Source: Lactarius indigo | Lineage: Eukaryota; Basidiomycota; Agaricomycetes; Russulales; Russulaceae | Direction: 5' to 3' | DNA length: 64,000 nucleotides | Assembly (NCBI GenBank): GCA_025766275.1 | Contig: JAFKAC010000006.1 | Location: 248,001-312,000, forward strand | In this document: in pieces, positions 46,054 to 62,602 of the stretch | Position numbering within the stretch: the stretch's first letter is position 1 | Layout: every line of letters starts with the position of its first letter | The notes under the pieces: generated by a model | The model's database searches: none | What the model was told of the DNA's origin: nothing | The model's input: only the letters and a program-made list of their open reading frames with translations | Made by a program: the position numbers and the translations under genes

Positions 46054-47621
46054 ATGCCCGTTGCAGTCGCACTCTGGTTAGTGTATGCGTGTAATATGCG
46101 CGTTTTCGCGCCTTTAACAATAAGAACAGGAGTATCGTAGTAAAGCCCGGGGAAGCCGTGTCGGTCATTCCCCAAGGCGATTTGGTCATAACCAACGCTG
46201 CTCTGGGCACCGAGCTTGCAGACTCCAATGGGCGCACCTCGGTTAGGCTAACATACACGCGTCCGGTCAAAGTTGATGACGATTCAGACGAGGAAGAGGA
46301 GGAAGAAGCTTCTCAAGTCGAGACCGTGCTTTGCTCGTTGACACCGGGAAAGGTATGCCACAAGTTGATCTCACGCGTTTTCTCACAAAATTGAACTCTC
46401 TCGAAGATTGAACAGTGTACCCTCAACTTGACGTTCGAGGAAGACGACTGAATTCTTGTTGGAAGTCGTCGGAAAAAAGTGCGCACCCCCTCGCTTATCT
46501 GATTATTGTTCATTATTCATTAAGTATTTGTCTAGCTGAGGTCTACCTCACTGGAAACTACGTTGGTAAGACAGATATACTCTCCTTCGTGAACGTCGTG
46601 GACTTAATTTGTGTAGACCAGGCACCGGACCAAGTACCATACAATGACGAATCGGAACAAGAGGATGAATATGCTCTTGATGAAGTCAGCTCTGATGTCG
46701 AGATGGATCCTGCCGACATGGTTGGCCTTCCTAGTGATGAGGACGAAGATGAGGACGCTGGGTTAGTCCCTAGACTGTTCACTGCACCTGTTCGTGTTGA
46801 CTATATCACCATGCAGGCGTTTCGAGGAAGTCGTCTCAGGGGAAGAACCAGAAGTAGAAAAATTAGCAAAGCGTCCTAGAGAGTCCAACGCGACAGAACA
46901 GGATGCATCCTACCAGCGACAAACCTTCAAAGAAGGCTAAGAAACTGAAGGCCGAGAATGGTGCCGCTGTTCCCGCGCCAACGGGCACTGACGGCGAGGC
47001 TTCCAAAAAAAGCAAGAAGGACAAAAAGAAGAAAGGAGGAGATGCCAAGGAGAGTCAACCCCAAACAGGGGAGGACAAGGAGGGTGAGTCCAAGCCGAAG
47101 CAAGGCGATCTGGGGGGCATGCGTGAGCTCCCCGGCGGCCTAAAGATCCAGGATGCCAAGCTTGGAGAGGGCCCGCAGGCGAAGAAAGGCGTGAAGCTGT
47201 CGATGCGCTACGTTGGAAAGCTGTCGAATGGCAAGATCTTTGATTCAAACACGAAGGGCAAGCCGGTAAGACTTCGGGCCGCTATCTGTACTCGCGCTAG
47301 ACTCATGTGATCGCCTCTTTATAGTTCACATTCAGGTTGGGGGCTGGCGAAGTGATCAAAGGTGCGTTTTAGGCGCCTACGTCGGCGGGCATTCTACCTC
47401 ATAGTTGTGGTGATCAAAGGCTGGGATGAGGGTATCGCTGGTATGAAAGTCGGAGGCGAACGTCTCTTGATCGTCCCCCCGTCGTTGGCTTATGGCAATC
47501 GCAAGACGGATGGCATCCCTCCAAATTCGACGCTCAGATTCGGTGAGCCAATCGACTGTTCCTTCACGCCTCTAGAGCTAATTACGTCGTGTCAGAGGTC
47601 AAACTTGTCGACATGAAGTGA
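46054..47621 (+). CDS. Nucleolar FKBP-type prolyl isomerase (Fpr3/Fpr4-like), frame-disrupted
   Basis: Starts [20 protein letters not shown], the nucleoplasmin-like N-domain ([14 protein letters not shown]). Then come [47 protein letters not shown], acidic stretches, a Lys-rich tract ([12 protein letters not shown]) and the FKBP domain ([72 protein letters not shown]) ending VKLVDMK. The family acts as prolyl isomerase and histone chaperone in the nucleolus. As given, the frame breaks at three places, each cured by omitting one T: 46449, 46537 and 46911. All splice sites and domains are otherwise intact, so this may be an assembly problem rather than a dead gene. Two introns end AAG. Confidence 0.85.
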
Positions 47622-47812
47622 ATGCGCGAACAATCGTGCCTTTTGCAAATTTGGACCACGTTTTGTACAGATCTACATTGTGGTCAATTTACGTTCAAAA
47701 CGCAGCCTTGCTGAGTGGTCGACAGTAAGGTTTTGTGACCAAAAAAATACCATCATTTTGTCACCAATAAGCGAGCGAACCTGTATTGTGTACGACTGTT
47801 TATTACAGCCGG

Positions 47813-47842
47813 GTCATGCTCCGGGAAGTCATGCTCCGGGAA
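47813..47842 (+). repeat. Tandem 15 bp direct repeat
   Basis: GTCATGCTCCGGGAA occurs twice without spacer. It is intergenic and looks like a replication-slippage duplication. Confidence 0.8.
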
Positions 47843-50800
47843 GAAGCGGGACGATAACACTGGCATCCACATCCACGACAACATTAACCGATTGCGCCAG
47901 GCGGGTAAGCCCCGGGTTCGTACGTCTAAATTGTCGGATCCATGTACGTAAATATCCATTGAGTAGATGAAGTTTTGGTGCTGTTGGTCCCTTCCAATGG
48001 TCAACCAAAGTTTTGGAAATTACCAGTGGCTAGTGTATTGGCGTAGGGGGTTGTACGAACGTACGGCCAAACTTTGAATAGTACAGCCCCACGACTCGTG
48101 CTTATGGATGAGTGAACGGTATGATTGATCGAACATCGCATCGCATGCGCTAGTTACGTGTCCGATACATCAAAACGATCCAATCGGCGAAGGGTGCGTG
48201 AAGGGTGCGAGAACCTCCTGCAGTTTCTCTGTCTCTTGGGCCGCCGAGGACCGCCATCGGCAGGGCGGTGACCCACACATACATGGTCACTAGAATTCAT
48301 GCATTCATGTCCGGGTCCGATGTTGCAGCAGTATCGGGTCTGTGTTCTGTCGGCTCTGGAAAGGGACATATGACTACATTCTACCTTCACCTCTTGGTCT
48401 CTCCTTGCCTCCCTCTGTTCCCGTGCTCTACCTTGTGGCCGACGTATTGGCCCCTCCTAGTAGCTGCCTGGGTCCGAAGCTTCATATCTCGATCTGGCGA
48501 AGGCGCATGACCTTCAGGAGGGTGGCATCTGAGAGGCCTAGAATGACCGATCATCGAGGGTGCAAACTGTAATTATGCAGAACAAGGCGCGACAAAGATA
48601 CGGCTGGCTATAACTTGGGCGTAGGCGTAGAGTTGGTGCACTTGGGATGCTTGCCTGTTCGTTCGTCTTCGAAGGGCACTTGAAGAGCAAAACTCTGAGA
48701 CAGAAACTTAGGGAAACGACTCAGCCAATTTTTTGCACGGACAACGGATCACTGACTTCGCCGAAGAAGGTTGATCAAGCCGGGCCCCGAACGTGATCCG
48801 AAGGGTAAATGGAACTGGCGTCACAAAGAACCCATCAGTAGAATAGAGACCATCCAAGCGACTTATTCAGAGAATACGAGGATGCGAATAACCACTCACA
48901 GGGATCGTAGAAGATGCACTTCCATACCATAAAATAGGGCTGAGGGTAGGAGAGAACTGCAGCGACGTAGAGGGTGGTGGAGTAGGGGAGACTTCACGAT
49001 CGCAAGGTCCGTCGACCCTCGAGCTTCGTACACATTAATGCCACCAGTTTTGACAGTTTGCTGTTTCGGTTTTCTGCATGTCTGGGACAAGATCTTCGTT
49101 GGGGTAGGTGGACCAGGGTGTGTACTGGTGGGGTACCGACCGCGCGGAAGTCTGCAGGCTCAATGCGACTCATCATTTCAAGCTCCAAGAAAAAATACCC
49201 ATCGAGTCAATCGGCAAGGGGGGAACGTTTCAGCATTTTTCAGCGGCAGTAGGCCTGGAAGGTAGATTGGCTAGATAAGACACTCTCCTGGGAGTGGCAT
49301 TGGCGGCAGACATGAGGAAATTCGGTGGAGCCCGCGACGATCGCAAGTCCATAGGAGGGGGCATCCCTGTAACTTGGCTACGGTTTTAATTCTGAGACGA
49401 CAGCTCGTGCGATCGTACATGAGGTTCGGAGGAGCAAGATGAGGGAACACTTCGGGAAGTGCGGAGTTGTGGGAGAAATTACTATGCCACAAACTTGATT
49501 TAACCGATTGCGTTTCTTTGCGGACAGAACGCAGATCTAATAACTGACCGTATACGCTGCTGGCTCTGGGAAACACGGTCCCCCTAAAGGAGAGAGACAG
49601 GTCAATTCTGAAGCGGAAATGAAAAATGCAGACGACAATGCCTGATGGTGTTTCCACGAAGCCTTGAGGTTTGGGCTCACAACTAGCACGCGTGCAATAG
49701 CGACTTTCTTCGTAGACGGCGCAACGGTTCATATATTCCGCCGCGAATGACGAACGACGGACCACCACCGAGGTTCACGGGGGACAGTGATCTCGTTTGC
49801 GTAGAAATGGACGGCATGCTAAGAGAGGGGTCAGGAGCCTAAACGGCGAGATTGAAGAGGCCGTTGGTGCGTTGGGTCCCGGGCCCGCAGGACCCTGAAG
49901 TCCCGCGAGAGCCAGTACCAGACTCGAGAAGCGTGTGGGGTCTCCGCTCGTCAGAGCGACTCGTTTCGAAATTTCGAGATGACAGTGCGCAAGCCCGTCT
50001 TGATGGAGACAGTGTCCTGGTCTGTCGCTTTGTCTGGCGGGGGGGGGCTTTCCCAACGAATCGATAATAACCTTTTGACTTTTGGGGTCTGATGACAAGC
50101 CGGCGTACGTTGACACTCACCGAAATATGGGACACTCTGAAGGAAGCGAACCCTGACACAATGACCGACCGTGACTACCCGTACCTTACGTGTACCTGTC
50201 CATCGGTCTCCCGTCGTCCCTCGGTACCGCTAGTGGGTGTAGAACACGAGGGTACGGCGACGTGTGCCAAGCGAAGCGGTAAGGTCGAAGCAATATGACT
50301 TGGACGCAGGGAACGGGAACGGGGGAGCCGGAGAGATACGAACGGAACTTGAAGATACGGAACTGCGACGATCTCGACCGTCCTGCGATGGGGATAATAT
50401 TGCTCCTTAACCAAATACAGCGGCACGAGGTGCTCGCCACCGTTCTGGAACGTTGAGTTCTGCAAATGATGCGTCAAGGGACGTAGGATGTGGATGTGCA
50501 GCACTCTGTAAGGCGTCACGAGCGTGCAGAAGCCTGCCTCATTGCACACTGAAAACACTAGCATTTGCCAGTGGCTCAGCACGAGCCAGGTCATTGAACT
50601 TCTTTAGCGTAGTCTCTCCCCCTGAGGCGTCCGTCCTGACACACAGGAGATATTACTCCCGGTCCTCATAGCCAGCCCTATGTGCACAATGAACGGAGCA
50701 TCTTATAGACCAGTGCGCCATGGCTCCATGACCTTCAGCCGATTGGCCTTCACAATAGTCCCGGTACAAGGGCCTATCGAGGTCGAACCGCGTGAACTAG

Positions 50801-50926
50801 GTGAGTTTACCCACCCCCTTGCAGCATGCGACGAAACCGCACGCACGGCACCCTCAATCCATCGATGAGCCATCATGACGCACCAAAAAAAAAATAACCA
50901 ACAGAAATTTCAGACTCCTCCCGGTC

Positions 50927-51030
50927 TATAAAGCCAGAAACTCAGCAGCCCAGGATAGTCCAACTCCTTACCTTATCCATCCGACTTGCCCACCTAGCGA
51001 CCGTCCTCCCCTACGATTCTTCTCCCGCCA
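50927..51030 (+). promoter_or_regulatory. Promoter-like TATA box and leader without a clear gene
   Basis: A TATAAA at 50927-50932 is followed by about 95 bp of C/T-rich leader with no ATG and then an ATG at 51030 (MDAFVDLLPLIFQRQKYTS). This is how a real fungal promoter looks, but the frame after the ATG soon becomes unconvincing and I could not find exons. It may be the start of a decayed gene. Confidence 0.3.
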
Positions 51031-53125
51031 TGGACGCATTCGTAGATCTGTTGCCCTTGATTTTCCAAAGGCAGAAGTATACGTCTCATGGTCCGCATCT
51101 AGCCTCACTCCAGTGCTTGTCGGAGCCACGCCTTGGCAGCTTGGCAGGCCTTTGCCGCGAGTGCGATGAGGGGAGATCCGTAGTTGCTTCGTGCGGACAA
51201 AGCCCCGTCCAGCCACTGAATATCTAGGTATATGCTTGACAGCTAGCGCTGGAATCGCGGCCGATACACCCAGATCTGCTGGACAAACGACTTGCGCTCT
51301 GTTGACTATCGATTGTTGCGTCATGCTCTGGTACTCTTCCTACCCATGGTAATGCGTCTCTAACGTCTATCCCCGTATGCGGGTCGTGGCCGTTCGAGTA
51401 CCATACCATGGGAATGGAAGAGGCGCCAGACGCGAGCGGACTAACCGAGGAGTCACACGCAAGGAAGGCTATGATGCTAGAGGCACCTGAAGACACCAGC
51501 ACGCGGTGGCTGGACTAGACAGTCATAGACTCTGGACGAGTCGACGATGGCCTTTCTTAAGGAACGGAAGTAGAGCAAGGTGATTCCATGGGGCATGGCG
51601 TGGACCAGCACCGTGCTTTACGTCTTGACTGAGCCAATGGAACTGAACCACCGCGCACCAGAACAGTGGACATTTCCTAGCTGCAACTGCCGTTGGTTTG
51701 TAAACGGCTCCCGGAATGTGTGCCTATACACACGCCTTATGCAGCATGAAAAGACGGAGACCCGGAACTTTGACGGCGAATCGATGCCGTGGGAGGCCTA
51801 GACAAATGGGAGACCTGATGCGGCGCTTTGGCCATGAATGCGTCTGGAGTCGTCGCTGTCGTACGCGTGACTGAATGGAGTCGCCAAGCTCTGAATGTTG
51901 TGTGCGGACGGCGACTTCCGCGTTTTCACAATTTATGCACCGCGCTTGGACGAATCTGTATGGAATTATATTTGTAAATGTGCCAGTCACAAGTTCCGGT
52001 GCGCGTGAAGACCGTCTAGATCGGGACCTGTGTATTTTCCTTTCAACACGGATCATGGAGCCCTCCGATAACCATCACCTTCCCCCCACCAGGTCTGCGA
52101 ACCAGCGTACCCTTGAAACAGGGTTGTTCACAATTTCGGAGCACCATGCAACGAAGGTAGGTAGCAGGGCTCTTGGATTTAAGTTCAACCCCCTCATTTT
52201 CTACGCGACTCGAAATCTTTCCGTCAGTAACCCGAAGGACAAGTGGATCAGGAAACCTCTTTACTGGTCAGAAATCTGGATTCAAAAGTATTTCAAGCGA
52301 CAAGTGATGCTAGAGAGCAACTAAGTGCGATAGGATGTGGGGGTGGGAGAGGGGTGAAAAGGGACCGCGGTACGTGCTCTCCACGTTGTGGCAATTCCTC
52401 ACTCGTCAAGGACGTATTCCTCGTTGGAGGCTGCACAGGTCTGGATACGTACAGCTCTTAGATCTGCCCATCCGAACACCGCTCGCTCACCACTCACGCG
52501 GGAGGAAATCTGGGCATGGCGATTTCGCAACAGCTCTAATCTTTCCGAAGTCCAAGCGACTTCGGAGTGCCTCTAACAAGCAAACAGGGCTCGCAGGACT
52601 TCTTAAGCCGATATCGGCACGCAAGTGTATATAGGACTGCGGGGTTGACTTGCTTCCGTTCCGAATCCCAGCAGTGTCGCGGAGTTGATATTTCTCAAGA
52701 GAGCTGCGAGTCCAGGCACGTGGAGTCCTTCGTCTTCGTTGCTCCAATTTGTCAACTCAATAGCCAGGCAAGGTTTCGCACCGCGCGGTGTTGCGACAGT
52801 CCTCCCATACATGCCCGGGGATTGCAGGATAACCAAGTCGAGGACGCTCAACACTCAACACTCGCAAGATCTCTGTGTGGGCAGCATGCAGTGCATTCCA
52901 GTGGTTGCGTCTTAGGTGGGATCACTTAAACTTCCTAGAGAACGCTGTAATTCCGTCACCTTATCCCCTTCGTATTTCGAGTAAGTCCAGTGGACGCAGA
53001 CGGTGACGCTTAGTCAACCCATATGGTGACAACCGAATGGTAATAGATTGAAACACATGTCTAGCTTCAGATCGGATGCGAACCAGGCCTTGCATACAAC
53101 CTCGGAGTGACAGGTTCCACTGATA

Positions 53126-54590
53126 TTATACAAACTTTCCTGGAATCACAGGAAGGGAAGCCGTTAGCCCTCCATCAACGGCAAAGGCTTGGCCGTTCAC
53201 ATAGCTCGAGTCGTCTGCCGGAAGCCCTAAGCACGACATTCAAAGTTGAAAAGAATAACGTACCCGAGGACAGAAACAGAACAGCGTTCGCAATCTCTGC
53301 ACTCGAAGGGTGAGCCTATCTTCAAATAGATACAGTAGACGGGGGTGTACCTTCTGCGACGCCGTAACGACCCATTGGGTTTAATTGCCCGATTTTATCT
53401 CCGGTGCCCCGCTTACGGGCGTGGTCAAAGAGAGGAGATGTCATGCCTGTCTCAATGAGCCCTGGACAGAGGGCGTTGACTCGGATATCGGTGCGCTTGG
53501 AGTTGGCACGCAGCTGATTGAGCGATCGAGATTACCCTGGGACATGATTGAGGGGTGGAAAATGAGGACAGGGATCTGAATATATACGAACGCTGCTTTG
53601 CTGGCGCTGTCTGTGGTGGTGTTTTATCATCAAAAAGGAAATATAGTGCGAGTTTCATGTCTAACTTACAGTCGGTGGACCCAGCACCTGACCGGATACC
53701 GGCAACTGTAACACGCAGATTTAGCAAATGTTTATAAAAGGAAGGAATAGTAGAAACGGACCAGAGGCGGTGAGGATGATGCTACCTCCGCTGAGAAGCT
53801 TCCCTCGGGCCTCGTTTGTTTGTTTCATGGCCTGTGGACTGCGTGCTTGACGGCGAGGTAGCAACTGACAAGGTAATTCGTGCCAATCCTCGACAGCACA
53901 GAAACCGGGTACGTACGACAGTGCGTTGACTCGCATGGTGTTGGTGAATACCTCTCCAGGGGTCTCTTCCAGTGTACGACCGGTCGCGATGCCAGCCTGA
54001 GAAAAAGATGACGCCAAGATCACATGCAACGAGAAGATAGAAAGTTGTCCACTCACGTTTGCAAAGAAAATATCTAGTCTGCCTTCTTCGCTGAGTGCTT
54101 GTTGGCAGACGCCGGAGATGGCTTTGTCGTCCGCAGCATCGGCTTGGATTACCGTAACCTGAGGGGAGTCCTTACGCGTTCTCAGTCGGTAGGAGTGGCG
54201 TACGCACTTTCACATCTGGATACTGCTCCTCGATAGTCGACTTCAAATTGGGAAGGTTGTCCCCGGCAAAGTCCAGAAGGTAGAGATGTCGAGCGCCTAT
54301 AAATCAAGGGTCTTTGGCATTGAATATTGAATCTCCATCGCATTGCTACTAAACCGACCTTCATGTGCAAATAATAACGCGGCGGCTCGCCTGTGAAGTT
54401 GATTGCAAACGTTGAAACATCAACGTATGGAGAGGGCGTACCCGATACCTTTGAGTGAGCCAACGCCGGTGATGACAGCGACTTTACCGCTGAGCTTGCC
54501 TGTACGCGGAGCTGTGGCGAGGCGGGTTTGAATTTCAACTAGGCGCGACACTGCACGACTGTAGGACGAGGGTGGCTTGGCAGATGGCAT
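53126..54590 (-). pseudogene. Short-chain dehydrogenase/reductase, frame-disrupted
   Basis: Starts MPSAKPPSSYSRAVSRLVE. Exons splice into an SDR: cofactor motif VAVITGVGSLKGIGRAA, ARHLYLLDFAGDNLP, VTVIQADAADDKAI, RLDIFFANAGIATGRTLEE, CYLAVKHA, SGGSIILTASVAGIRSG, the catalytic YSASKAA (Y-x-x-x-K), [16 protein letters not shown] and a YVNGQAFAVDGGL end. As given, the frame breaks near 53,845 (between CYLAVKHA and AMKQTNEARG) and at 53508, where dropping one T (minus strand) restores [15 protein letters not shown]. Ten introns have intact sites. It is either a very young pseudogene or carries sequence errors. Substrate is not predictable. Confidence 0.8.
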
Positions 54591-54732
54591 TACGGCGTAG
54601 TTCAAAAGACGCAGTTTCAGCGGACAGGGTTGGACTCGCACTTATCCGGAGTTCGTCCCTCGGGTCCCGGTCCTTCGCTTACCCGTGGACGACGCGTATC
54701 TAATGCTCTGATACAGATACAATCTATGTACG

Positions 54733-55408
54733 TTAAGCCTGATCGCTGCTGAAGGACGCGCTCTCTCGTGCAGATGCGTTCGCTAACAGGATGTGCCTTA
54801 ACTCCTCGTGGCGCCTCGCCGAGTCCTCTTGGAGCTCTGTTTACTCGCAGGTGAGGCTATATGCGTCGAGGATAACAGAGGTCAAGATCCTTACCATCGG
54901 CGACTGAGAGGAATTGCTCTCTCGTTTCAGCCACGTCCTTCGACACCTCCTTGACAGCTCGTTCAATTTCTTTAATTGAACAAAGACGGCGCATTCACTT
55001 TGTTATCGTCATTTTCAAAAAGTACAGGTACCTACCGGAATTTGCACGGGCACGTTCCTCAGCACATTGTTCGTTGTCTGCTCGCCGTTCATCACGGAGC
55101 GACGCGAGTGCGGCCTGCACGTCTGACATCTGCCTGAGCGTGTCCCCGCGCCATCGCATTTCCTCCGCACGACGCTGCTCTGTTTGATCGCGGCGCTGTG
55201 CCTGTGACTCGCGTTGTTCGCCAAGCAGTTCCCGCATTGTCTTGAATTGACTCATTATCTCCTCATGGCGTTCCAGGGCTGCTTCGTCACGACCCTGTTT
55301 CGCGCCAGCGAGTTCAGCCGTGCGGAGCGTTCTTTGTGCCTCACGTTCAGCGCGTGCACGTTGTAGATCTTCCCTGAGCAGCTTTAATCTTTCATCGGTC
55401 GTGCTCAT
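54733..55408 (-). CDS. Coiled-coil protein, unknown function
   Basis: Three exons (55408-55036, 54969-54895, 54836-54733) give 183 aa. The protein is almost entirely charged helix: MSTTDERLKLLREDLQRARA, EREAQRTLRTAELAGAKQGR, MSQFKTMRELLGEQRESQAQ, EIERAVKEVSKDVAETREQ, ELQEDSARRHEELRHI. Alanine/leucine heptads predict a long coiled coil. Similar DERL-LLRE-L coiled-coil proteins are widespread and often repeated in basidiomycete genomes, with no known function. The first intron ends in AAG, and only splicing at that site keeps the heptads going. Confidence 0.7.
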
Positions 55409-55641
55409 ATTTGATTTGGGTTGTACCTTGAATGCCCAAATTATCAGGCGTGTTAAGAGCGATTGTCGGCTATGACTTACTGTAGGCGTCAGGGTGGTGA
55501 ATCGGGTGAAGTTGACCGCTAGGAGCCAAATCCCAAGTGTAAGGTCAAACTGAGGGTGATTGTAGCGCGTGAAGGTATAAATTGAATGCACGAGCACGAG
55601 TTACACGCAGTTTCTCGTTCACTTTTTCTCACTCGTCGATC

Positions 55642-57746
<2,105 letters not shown>

Positions 57747-58332
57747 TCGTTCACCCTCTTACAGTATCATTTCAATTACATTACAGTCATATTACTTTGC
57801 TGCCTTCACATTCGCACTGCAGCCCCCATATTCTCAAGCCTTTTTTTAGACAACATGCGGGCCTGCCAGCTGCCATACGTCCTTTTTAGTTGACATTCGG
57901 GCGCGCTGCACCCACACTAAAGACATTCTTGTTTTTTCTTATCTCCCCTGGCACATATGGACTATATTTCTCTTGTTTCTTGTTTAGTTAGGTCGGACGA
58001 AGTTGCAATGGAATAAAGTGAAGTTGACGCTATTTTACTTTCAAACTCATCTGATGAATCACATCCGTGCTTATGATTGGCGAGTTTTCTATTTTTAAAA
58101 AAATCTTCTTTTCCTCCTATCATACAAGCGCTCGTCTACATGTTACGAAAGGGGCATGCACCACAAGGATGAGAATTTTTTTTTGGCAGGGAAGTGTATG
58201 AGATTTCATCAAGGCACCAAAGAAGAGGTCGTAAGGATCTAGATGTATATACGGGCGTGATGAGCTTTTCTGAGCGTTATTGCATGTCCCTTGTCCTCCC
58301 TCGTTCCTGGCTGGAGGTCTGTGGACGACGGT
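57747..58332. other. Shared 3' region of the two UGP1 copies
   Basis: 585 bp between the two convergent stops, T/A-richer, with polypyrimidine runs and no open frame of note. It presumably holds both 3' UTRs and polyadenylation signals. Confidence 0.5.
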
Positions 58333-60252
<1,920 letters not shown>

Positions 60253-61258
60253 TTGTTGTTGCGAAGGTAACCTCGGTGAAGGAGGATGTTTTTGAAGTGT
60301 CGGGGAAGGAAAGGGATAGTGATTGAGAGAGATTGGGTGGTCTGAGAGGAGGATGTCGAGAAGGTTGGGAGTGGAAGAAGAGTGTGGAAGGATTGGACGG
60401 GGCCGATGATGACGTTTATATATCGAGAGGTGATCACAGTCTGCGAGACGGGTTGTTGGAGAAACGCTGACGGGGTCGTCGTGGTCGGGTTCTGATTCCT
60501 CGTTTATAGGGCCGCATATCGATCGACGCTTGTGCCATATCTGACCCTGGGCTCCACCGTCCCCTCCCTTCCCTCCGCTCAACCCTCGTCTACCGCTACC
60601 TCCACCTCCGCCACCCAATGAGGACATCTCCCCCCTCAAACGTGCGTGCATCTGTCCACCACGTTTGTCTCAGAAGTGGTGCACTAGAGGACGATTGTCT
60701 GATCCAAGTCAGGTCTCGTTTGTATGTACCGTACCAATTGATTCGAGAGAGAGGATAAATAAATACAGAGTTCCACGTCAATCGCCACTGTAACGGCGCT
60801 AGACCGTCTTTACGCGGTAATCGAACACGCGGTACCGCGTTCTCGTTCGTTTTAGTCCCTGTAGATTACCGTATCGCTACACGCGATTCTATTCGCGCGA
60901 AGTTTGTCCGCAATCAGGCGGTGACTAATCATCACTCGACAAGACGTCGCGTTGGCCTGGTGGCGATAGTGGGACATCATGTCCACATTTCGTCCGCAGA
61001 AAGTCTTTTTTTGCGTACCCGACCACATTTAATGGCAGATATTGAAGAACAGGTGAAGGCACTAATCAAGCAATACTCAAGCACTGATCCCGAGTCGTAA
61101 CACTGCGACTGACCATAAACGGAAACTATCTGACCAACGGTTATTACCGAAGCGGCGATTTAAAATATGACAAACCTTGTGTGGCTTGGGGATCATCCAA
61201 ACCTTGATTGCTCAAGGCGACAACAAACAACGCATTCCTTCAAGTCTAACTTCTTGCC
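60253..61258. promoter_or_regulatory. Divergent upstream region of UGP1 copy 2 and eS8
   Basis: About 1 kb between two divergent starts. Near UGP1 the plus strand is GA-rich (60,240-60,420), a pyrimidine leader on the coding strand. A Gly-rich in-frame extension upstream of the UGP1 ATG reaches 60651 but has no conserved sequence. No other gene is visible. Confidence 0.5.
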
Positions 61259-62305
61259 ATGGGTGAGTGTTGTCCCCAGCCTTTTTTTTTTTATTGACTG
61301 AGTGTCGCGGTTCGTGCAACTAATGGTTCGACTCAGGTAAGACTTTTGTCGCCGTAGCTGTGTTGTGGGTATCGTACTCACTCTTCTTATTGTACAGGTA
61401 TCTCCCGTTCTTCGCGGCACAAGCGTTCCCCTACTGGCGCCCAGCGTGCTCACTACCGCAAAAAACGAAAATTTGAGCTCGGTCGCCAATCTGCCAATAC
61501 TAAGCTTGGTGTGAAGCGCATACATACTGTCCGTGTACGAGGTGGTAACCTCAAATACCGTGCACTTCGCCTTGATACGGGTAACTTTGCTTGGGGATCA
61601 GAGCACGTTACACGCAAGACGCGCATTATCGGTGTTGTGTGTACTCGTCTCCATACCAAGTATACTTCTGGCAACCAAGGCTGACGGTGCTCATATTCTA
61701 CAGGTGTACAACGCGTCTAACAACGAACTAGTCCGAACCAACACGCTTGTCAAGGGGGCTATTATCCAAATTGACGCAACGCCTTTCAGACAGTGGTACG
61801 AAGCTCATGTATGTATCAGTTCTCGAGTTTATCATCGTTCTCACGTGGGTGGGGCGAGATCAGCTTATCGATCTTATTTCTTCCACAGTATGCCCAGCCA
61901 GTGACAAAGAAAGGCACCAAGGCGGCGGCAGCGGCGGAGGAGAAGAAAGAAGGCGAGGATAAAAAGTTATCAAACCACGCCCAGAGGGCTCTGACCGAGC
62001 GGAAGAAAGGTGCATATCGGTGTTTTTGACTTGATCAGTCGCCGGAGATTCCTGACGGATTGACCGGTTTTTAGACGCCAAGATTGATACATTACTTGAA
62101 GCACAGTTTGGAGCTGGACGCCTTTACGCTGCGGTTTCGAGCCGGCCGGGTCAGGTCGGACGGGCAGATGGCTATGTCCTTGAGGGCAAGGAACTTGAGG
62201 TGCGTTTGTGGCGTTTGGTTTCCGGTTGTTGTTCACAACTAAAGTGGCTTGATGAATTAGTTCTACTTGAGGAAACTGCGTACGGGGAAACAGAAACATG
62301 CATGA
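61259..62305 (+). CDS. RPS8: 40S ribosomal protein S8 (eS8)
   Basis: Six exons (61259-61262, 61398-61636, 61704-61808, 61889-62009, 62075-62199, 62261-62305) give 212 aa. Sequence: [94 protein letters not shown], a Lys/Glu-rich insert, [40 protein letters not shown], end [14 protein letters not shown]. This is a complete eS8 of the small ribosomal subunit. As in many fungal ribosomal protein genes, the first exon holds only ATGG and is followed by the longest intron of the gene (135 nt). Confidence 0.97.
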
Positions 62306-62602
62306 TGATTCATAAGCTGCCTGTATGTGTGCGCTGCCTTGGGAGATTGAAAAGCGAATTATGCCATGTCGAGGATAGTTGTGCTGTGTGATTGATGATG
62401 TAACCGGGACGTTTGATTAGACCGAGCACGTGTTGTCTATTTCATTCACCCCAACTAGCGAGACCTCCTTTCGTCTCCTTCGCTTCCTCTCCTTTGCTTT
62501 TCGGCAGTGCGTCCCGTCCACAGTAGAAAAAAAAATTAATAAGATTCGGGTCGCTTGTCTCCCCTCCATCCCCCTCTCGTCCCTCTCCCAAAGCCACTCT
62601 TG

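Larger units (their letters stand above)
47622..53125. other. 5.5 kb gene-poor region
   Basis: No complete gene can be built here. Minus-strand frames at 50,600-50,180 (AGFCTLVTPYRVLHIHI, LVPLYLVKEQYYPHRRTVEI) and around 49,770-49,270 look faintly protein-like, and resemble the variable body of basidiomycete F-box proteins, but lack starts, splice logic and clear motifs. Other frames are short and random-looking. It probably contains decayed genes. Confidence 0.4.

Noticed and set aside
40528..46537. Programmed +1 frameshifting as the explanation for CTGA-centred frame breaks
   Set aside because: The sites share only C-T-G, lack a slippery sequence or downstream structure that I can see, and occur in unrelated genes; assembly error or real mutation is simpler.
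49271..49768. 165-codon minus-strand open frame
   Set aside because: No recognisable domain, no splice pattern, non-ATG start in a region full of random frames; not reported as a gene.
60253..60651. Upstream in-frame extension of UGP1 copy 2
   Set aside because: Gly-rich low complexity, no counterpart in copy 1, and the ATG at 60252 fits the family start.
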